From: Adineta vaga
Taxonomy: Eukaryota > Rotifera
Length of the DNA stretch: 64,000 bases
Direction of reading: 5' to 3'
Assembly: GCA_021613535.1 (NCBI GenBank)
Contig: CP075494.1
Location: 14,074,001-14,138,000, forward strand
Below, in pieces: positions 58,355 through 64,000 of this stretch. A model generated the notes under the pieces. The model searched no databases. It was not told where the DNA came from and saw only the letters and a program-made list of their open reading frames with translations. Position numbers and translations under genes: made by a program. The stretch's first letter is position 1. Each line of letters opens with the position of its first letter.

Positions 58355-59276
58355 ATGGCCGATGCAGATAAACTTGGACTTGGTCTTGACGAAATCATTC
58401 GGATAGATAATTCTTCAAATCGACGTGGTGGTAAACAAGGATTTCGTGGACGAGGTGGTGCTCGGACCGGTCGAGGCGGTGGTCAAATGAATGGATTTCG
58501 AACACGTGGAGGTGGTGGATTGGTAAAATAAGTGTTTTCTATGTTTCTATGTTTCGAATTCAATTATTTTTAGCCTCGAACATCAAATGCTCCAGCAGGA
58601 CGTTGGAAACATGATTTATTTGAAGATAATTCAAATCGTGGTCGTGGTGGACAACGAAATACTGGTATGAATAGTACAACAAAATTACTTATATCAAATC
58701 TTGATTATGGTGTAACAACGAATGATATTCAAGTAAAAAGACTAAGCTTTTCGATGAAATTAATATACATTCATATGTGTTATTCAAGGAATTATTTGAA
58801 GATATTGGAGCAATTCGTGTAGCACGTGTTCATTACGATGAAAGTGCTCGTTCATTAGGTACAGCTGAAGTTGTTTTTGAACGTCGTGCTGATGCAACAA
58901 TTGCTCTTCAAAAATACAATGGACTGAATCTAGATGGTAAGATAGACGATTTTCATAATTCTACCAAACTATTTTTGATTTATTTTCGTTTTCAGGTCGA
59001 CCAATGGATATCAGACTAGTCGGTGGTGTCGATGATGGATCACAGCAACCACCGAATCGTGGTTCATATTCGAATGGAACCGGTGGTGGTAATCAAAGAT
59101 CAGGTTTTCGTAATAATAATCAACAAAATGGCAATCGAGGTGGAGGTAATCGATCACGTGGCGGTAGACAACAACAAAATGGCACTGGTGGTAATGCAAA
59201 AAAGGGCAATGTCACTGCTGAAGATCTTGATGCTGAACTCGATGCTTATCGTGCTGAAAGTGCACCAAAGAAATAA
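58355..59276 (+). CDS. ALYREF: mRNA export adaptor Aly/REF
   Basis: Couples mRNA processing to nuclear export by binding UAP56 and NXF1 in the TREX complex. Four exons (58355-58522, 58574-58732, 58789-58936, 58996-59276) give 251 residues. The N-terminal UAP56-binding motif is DKLGLGLDEIIRI, followed by an RGG-rich arm. The RRM runs TKLLISNLDYGVTTNDIQ, LFEDIGAIRVARVHYD, LGTAEVVFERRADATIALQK to RPMDIRLV. A second Gly/Arg/Asn-rich arm precedes the C-terminal UAP56-binding motif TAEDLDAELDAYRAE. I chose the ATG at 58355 because it begins the conserved MADADKL. Confidence 0.95.
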
Positions 59277-59937
59277 TCATATTGTAATCATTCCTCGTTG
59301 TTTTTCACAATTATCTCAAAAAGAACTTAATAACACTTTTTTCGTTTTGTTTTTTGTTCGAAAAAGTATCAATGTGCTTCTATGAAACGCTTTAATTTAC
59401 ACACAAGTACAAAATGTGTTTTCAAAACAAAAATCCTGATCTTTGTTGTTGTTGTTTCTTTCTGCTCTTTATGTATCTCTTGTTTTTCTTTTTGTTCGAT
59501 ATAAATATGCTTGTGTGTGTAATATATACTCTTGTATAAATACTGTGCTGGAAAAAAAACTGGTTAAGTATATCAATGACAATGATAAAAAAGAGAAGAA
59601 ATGAATATAGTCAATCCGATCGTATCATCAACGAAATAGAGTTTTTTTCTTCTTCCTAGTTGATTTTCTTTTCTTCCAACATAGATTTAAGACGCCATCT
59701 GTTGAATTGTTCTTTCTTTAAATAAAACTGTTATCCGATTGGCAAAATCTGTTTCATATGAGGTAAAACAATGACACTTAACCAATTCGCTTAAAACACA
59801 TTCTATACAACAAAACAAAATGCACAAGAATTGATGACATAAGCAATAAATGATGAATAAGACATGTTTTCATTTTTCTTCTAGAATAGATAAATTAGTA
59901 ATTGCATAATTTATTACAATATAAGCAAACTATTCGT
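59277..59937. other. Intergenic region, no gene seen
   Basis: A 661-bp AT-rich spacer between ALYREF and UBE3A (tandem). It presumably holds the ALYREF 3' UTR and the UBE3A promoter. Confidence 0.6.
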
Positions 59938-62900
59938 ATGGTTGATGGTATGATATATCAAATTCGTTAATTCAATTAATTTTATCTTTTCGATGTTTTT
60001 AGCTAGAACTGCTACACGTTGTTATTTTCAACAACTGACACAAGGTTGTGGTATGTAAAATTAACTTTTGCAATTCTTTTCTTTAAATTTGATTTCGTCT
60101 TTCATAGGAAATAATCAATGTTTAAATGTGTATTGCTCATCAAGTTCATCATTTAAATACGATCGAGAACATTTCAAAAATGCAAATAATGCAGCAGCTG
60201 AAGCAGTTAAACTTATACATGAACGTGGTTCAGCTTATTTAGATGAATACATGAATTCAAATTTATTTCTAATCGAAGATAATCTAGAACAATTCATAAA
60301 GAAATGTAAAGAAAACAATAATTTCGATTTACTTCAGAAATTAATTCATTCCGTTTTTTCGAATCGACAAAATCTTTCATCAAGTTTTCTTCGAAAAGGT
60401 TTTCCTTTGAATCTTTCACCAAATACCGATACATCATCAGCAAGTGCCACACCAAAAAGTGCGAATTTAACAATTCGAAATTCTTTGAATAACTTCGATT
60501 ATTTTTAGGTAGTTTCTTACATGATTCACGTATTACAATGGAAAATGATGAGGTAACATTAGATTTTGATATGATGAAACGAATGATTAAATTATTAATG
60601 TTATATGAAGATGAAATATCTTCAACAATAAATAATGCTATAGGTATTTTATTCAAACAAATTTATAATGAATTATCTTCATCAAAAAAACAAGAATTAG
60701 AAAATGATACAAATTTTTTAAATATCTTCTTTATTATCTTTCATTTACCATATCTATCCGATCCAACATTTATATATGAAATCGCCTATTCATTCTATTC
60801 ACTTTTCATAAAATTATCAACTGATTTACAAGCTAAATTCGTTCGAATTTTAGCCAAACATCAAACTGATCTAAGTGCGCATGTAGCACATGTACAACAA
60901 TATATTACCATGCATACACTTAGATGGTGTGATCATACGCAGATGCCGGATACCGACGGAGCACTTCTATCAACTGAACATGGTAAGCAACCCATCGGGC
61001 ATTGAAACAGACAATGTTTGCCTTTTTTTTCTCTCAATAGGAATGTATGAAGGATTAAATGTATTACGTATGTTATTCTATGCAAATCTTCTTGCGGGTG
61101 AACGTGATACAACAGAAATAATTGAAACGGAACGTGATAATGATCAAAAAATGGATGTTGAATTAGTTCATCGTCGTGAAGGACAGAATGAAGATCAAGG
61201 AAATAATGATAAACAAGAACAAGATAATGAACAACGATCACAACAAGAAACACAAGGACAATCACAACAACAGAATGAAAATAGATCTTCAGCAACAACA
61301 ACATCAACGACGACGACTAGTCCGACAAGACGAAATCGATCATTGAGTTTTTCTATGCGTACAACTACGAGTGAGCAAGATGAAATCGAATCAATCTATG
61401 AAAATCCTTTACAAATTAAACTTAATCTTGAACCTAATGAATATCGTCATGGATATTTATCATTTGATAGTTTCATAAACGAATGTGCCAATGAAAAGAT
61501 TGAAATTAACAAAGAATATTTGAATTTTGTTCAACAAAGACCTGATGCACTTCATTTTTCATTTATTTTATATCCATTTTTCTTATCAACAATTAATAAA
61601 ATTGGTAAGTTGAAAATCGAAGAAGAAAAATAAATCCTTCATTTTTATCGTTTAGCACTTCTTAATATTGAAAATAAAGTTCAAATGTATCGACAACGAC
61701 ATACATCATTTGTTCACAGTATATTCAGTGGTATTCGATTGGATCCATTCTTTAAATTATGTGTTCGAAGAAATCATTTGATTGAAGATGCTCTAATCGC
61801 TGTATGTTATCATCCCTCATTTTTCCTCAAGCAAGTTTTCTCTCTATAGAAGACAATTTATTTTGTCTAGCTCGAATATCAAGGTATCGAACAACCAGCT
61901 GAACTGAAAAAACAATTGTTCGTCGAATTCGAAGGTGAACAAGGACATGATGAAGGTAATTGAAGAAGAATAGAAAGTAATTCTTCATCAATACTTTCTT
62001 TTTCTTTTCAGGTGGTTTATCAAAAGAATTCTTTCAATTAATCACAGAACAAATCTTCAGTCCTGAATATGGTAAAATTTTCATTGAAATTCTTCATGAA
62101 AAATCTCGTCTGTTCTAGGAATGTTTATGGCTGATCCAGAAACACGTTCGCTATGGTTTAATCCTTCCGCACCGGAAGATCTCGAACGGGAATATACATT
62201 GATTGGCATGTTATTAGGTTTAGCCATTTATAATTCGATTATTCTTGATATTAAATTTCCACCTGTTCTTTATCGGAAATTAATGGGTAAAATTGGTACT
62301 TTTGAAGATCTTGAAACATCACATCCAGTAAGAATTTAATCATATAGTATCTCTTCTTACTATACGTTTTTGATTTAGACAATTTACCAAAGTTTAAAGA
62401 AACTTTTATCTTTTGATGAATTACAAGAGAATATGACTGTTGAAGATGCATTTGGTCAAACATTTCAAATTGGTATTACAGATGCGACAGGATCACGTGT
62501 TATATTTGATTTAAAAGAAGGCGGTGATTCTATTCCAGTGACTAGTGCTAATCGAGAGGTTAGTTGAGAAAAGAAAACGTTTTTCTTTCATAAATCTTTT
62601 CCTCTTTGATTTATAGGAATTCGTACGTCTTTACGTTGATCTTGTTCTAAATAAAAGTGTAGAAAAACAATTTCATCCATTCTTTCACGGTTTTCTATTA
62701 GTAACACGTGACAGTTCATTACGGAAACTTTTTCGACCTGATGAAATCGAATTACTCGTTGCTGGTAGTCAAGTTTTAGATTTCGATCAACTTGCTTCAG
62801 CTGCTGAATATGATGGTGGTTATACCAAAGATAGTCCAACAATTAAGTGCGTTTCTTCTTTCAAATGGTTAGATTTCATATTTCAATAAACAAACTTTTT

Positions 62901-63240
62901 CTCTTGATTTAGAAATTTTTGGAATGCCTTGGGAAGTTTTACAGAAGAACAAAAACGAAAATTTCTTCGATTTACGACGGGTAGTGATCGTGCACCGTGA
63001 GTATCATATATACTATAACATTGGCAATAGGTGTAACGTTTTGTTTTGTTTATATTTAGTATCGGTGGTTTAGCACGATTGAAATTGATTATATCTCGAA
63101 ATGGTCCCGATACTGATCGTTTACCAACAGCACATACATGTTTCAATGCTTTTCTTCTTCCTGATTATTCAACTATGGAGAAGTTACGTGAAAAACTTTT
63201 GATTGCAATCAATAATGCAGAAGGATTTGGTTTACTTTGA
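59938..63240 (+). CDS. UBE3A: HECT E3 ubiquitin ligase UBE3A (E6AP)
   Basis: A HECT-type E3 that forms a thioester with ubiquitin before transfer. A 10-nt first exon (59938-59947, ATGGTTGATG) joins the exon at 60003 to read [15 protein letters not shown]. The AZUL zinc domain keeps CGNNQC and LNVYC but lacks the fourth Cys. The central region includes [19 protein letters not shown] and [20 protein letters not shown], with a Gln/Glu-rich insert at about 61110-61300. The HECT domain begins near 61660 and is well conserved: [63 protein letters not shown] and the catalytic Cys in [17 protein letters not shown]. It ends AEGFGLL, like human AKGFGML. About a dozen exons; introns are mostly 48-60 nt. 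Confidence 0.93.
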
Positions 63241-63659
63241 AACAAAACAGAGAAAAAAAAAGAAGACTAATAATGAAAAGAACATTGCTGAATTCCTAGT
63301 CGATCTTTTCCTATGTGCTATTCTTGATTTGATGCTCACATACTTCAACATAATTACCTTTGTGTGTGTGTGTGTGTGTATATATCGAATGAGATTTTTT
63401 TCGAGGTATTTTCACATTCACTGTGATATAACTCTTCTTCTGTTTTTTTTTAATATAACTCAGAGTGTACGTGCGTGCGTGAAACGAAATTTAAACTATA
63501 TTAAACGTTGGCAAACATATTCACTTCTTATTGAAACGTTGAATCGAATATTTAAAGTATGAAAATCACTGTCGATAAGAATGATTCGATCAATTAAGTT
63601 TGTACATGTTTTAAATATTAGAGAAAAAAAAACGAAAAGAAATAATCATTTGGTTTATT
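63241..63659. other. Intergenic region between convergent genes
   Basis: A 419-bp spacer containing a (GT)n run at about 63361-63379. No gene is seen. Confidence 0.6.
63361..63379. repeat. (GT)n microsatellite
   Basis: A short TG dinucleotide run in the UBE3A 3' flank. Confidence 0.85.
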
Positions 63660-63948
63660 TTAACGTTGAAAGATTTTTTCTCCAATAACTTTGATATCTG
63701 AATTAACACTTTCGATTTGTTCATTGATTAGATTTTCTATACGTTTTTCTAACATTGGATGAGTGAAATAACCTTAATTGAAAGAGATTAGTTTGTTTAG
63801 AAAAAGAAAATATAAGAAATCTACCAGCTGCAAATTGACGAATATCACTAGGTTTTTGTAAACAAGCTTGTCGAATGAAATCGCGCATCAATATGTTTAA
63901 TTCCGGATGTTGTTGGAGATACCGTTCATTTTCAATGCGTTTTTTAAT
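63660..63948 (-). CDS. RIIAD1: RIIa-domain protein RIIAD1, 3' part only
   Basis: RIIAD1-type proteins carry an RIIa-like docking/dimerisation domain related to that of PKA regulatory subunits and are often linked to cilia and flagella. Two exons are visible: 63948-63825 and 63772-63660, joined in frame through a 52-nt intron. They read IKKRIENERYLQQHPELNIL, IRQACLQKPSDIRQFAAGYF and THPMLEKRIENLI, matching the human pattern NEKYLRTHKEV, RPDNILEFAADYFTDPRL. The C-terminus extends about 20 residues (VNSDIKVIGEKIFQR). An acceptor at 63949 shows that the 5' part lies beyond the right edge. Confidence 0.82.
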
Positions 63949-64000
63949 CTAAAATAGATGAAGAAGCATTGAACAGAAGTTGATCAAATTAAATCAACCT

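Noticed and set aside
61041-61604. Gln/Glu-rich stretch considered as a separate gene
   Set aside because: It is an in-frame exon of UBE3A joined by good splice sites and flanked by conserved UBE3A sequence.

Overview
This is a protein-coding window from a small, AT-rich metazoan nuclear genome. The most likely source is a bdelloid rotifer (Adineta/Rotaria-like). The reasons are: animal-only genes (MAP3K4, ARHGAP39, GNAO, UBE3A, RIIAD1); very compact introns, mostly 49-60 nt with TTTAG-type acceptors; splice-acceptor-like motifs directly in front of many start codons, as expected where spliced-leader trans-splicing operates (reported in rotifers); a plant-like PPR protein, a class noted in bdelloids; and an intronless orphan GPCR. 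The taxon is an inference, not proven here. No mobile elements, CRISPR arrays, rRNA or tRNA genes were recognised.

Layout. 1-7855 (minus): a tight cluster PPR protein > arginine methyltransferase > MAP3K4 kinase, with the kinase running off the left edge. 8150-10229 (minus): KIAA0930/DUF2045. 10692-12190 (plus): G-alpha-o. 13970-14389 (minus): proteasome chaperone PSMG4. 15055-20454 (minus): ARHGAP39/Vilse (WW-WW-MyTH4-RhoGAP). 21905-23382 (plus): Neuralized-type E3. 25350-27042 (minus): membrane-anchored alpha/beta-hydrolase with an altered catalytic triad. 27766-29915 (minus): DSP1-like HMGB. 31492-39886 (plus): MITD1, whose second intron (about 7.4 kb) contains a complete same-strand gene for a roughly 2,300-residue SUEL-lectin/CUB transmembrane protein. 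P5C reductase (40016-40873) and TMEM70 (40917-41711) follow closely. 43760-48149 (minus): the FACT subunit SPT16. 48850-50604 (minus): a secreted protein built from tandemly duplicated exons. 51241-51958 (plus): EIF3J. 52800-54840 (plus): C2H2 zinc-finger protein. 55360-56379 (plus): orphan GPCR. 56612-57535 (minus): RNF141. 58355-59276 (plus): ALYREF. 59938-63240 (plus): UBE3A. 63660-63948 (minus, partial): RIIAD1.

The most notable items are the SUEL-CUB gene nested inside MITD1, its repeated architecture (eight SUEL-CUB modules, one fibronectin-II domain, one transmembrane segment), two candidate three-gene operons with acceptor motifs at the downstream start codons, and several conserved enzymes or domains that have lost key residues (hydrolase nucleophile and histidine, AZUL fourth zinc cysteine, MAP3K4 glycine loop, Neuralized RING ligands). 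Exon coordinates were deduced by eye from GT-AG sites and reading-frame continuity. For MITD1, the nested gene, GNAO, NEURL, EIF3J, the zinc-finger gene and ALYREF, the summed exons form an open frame divisible by three.
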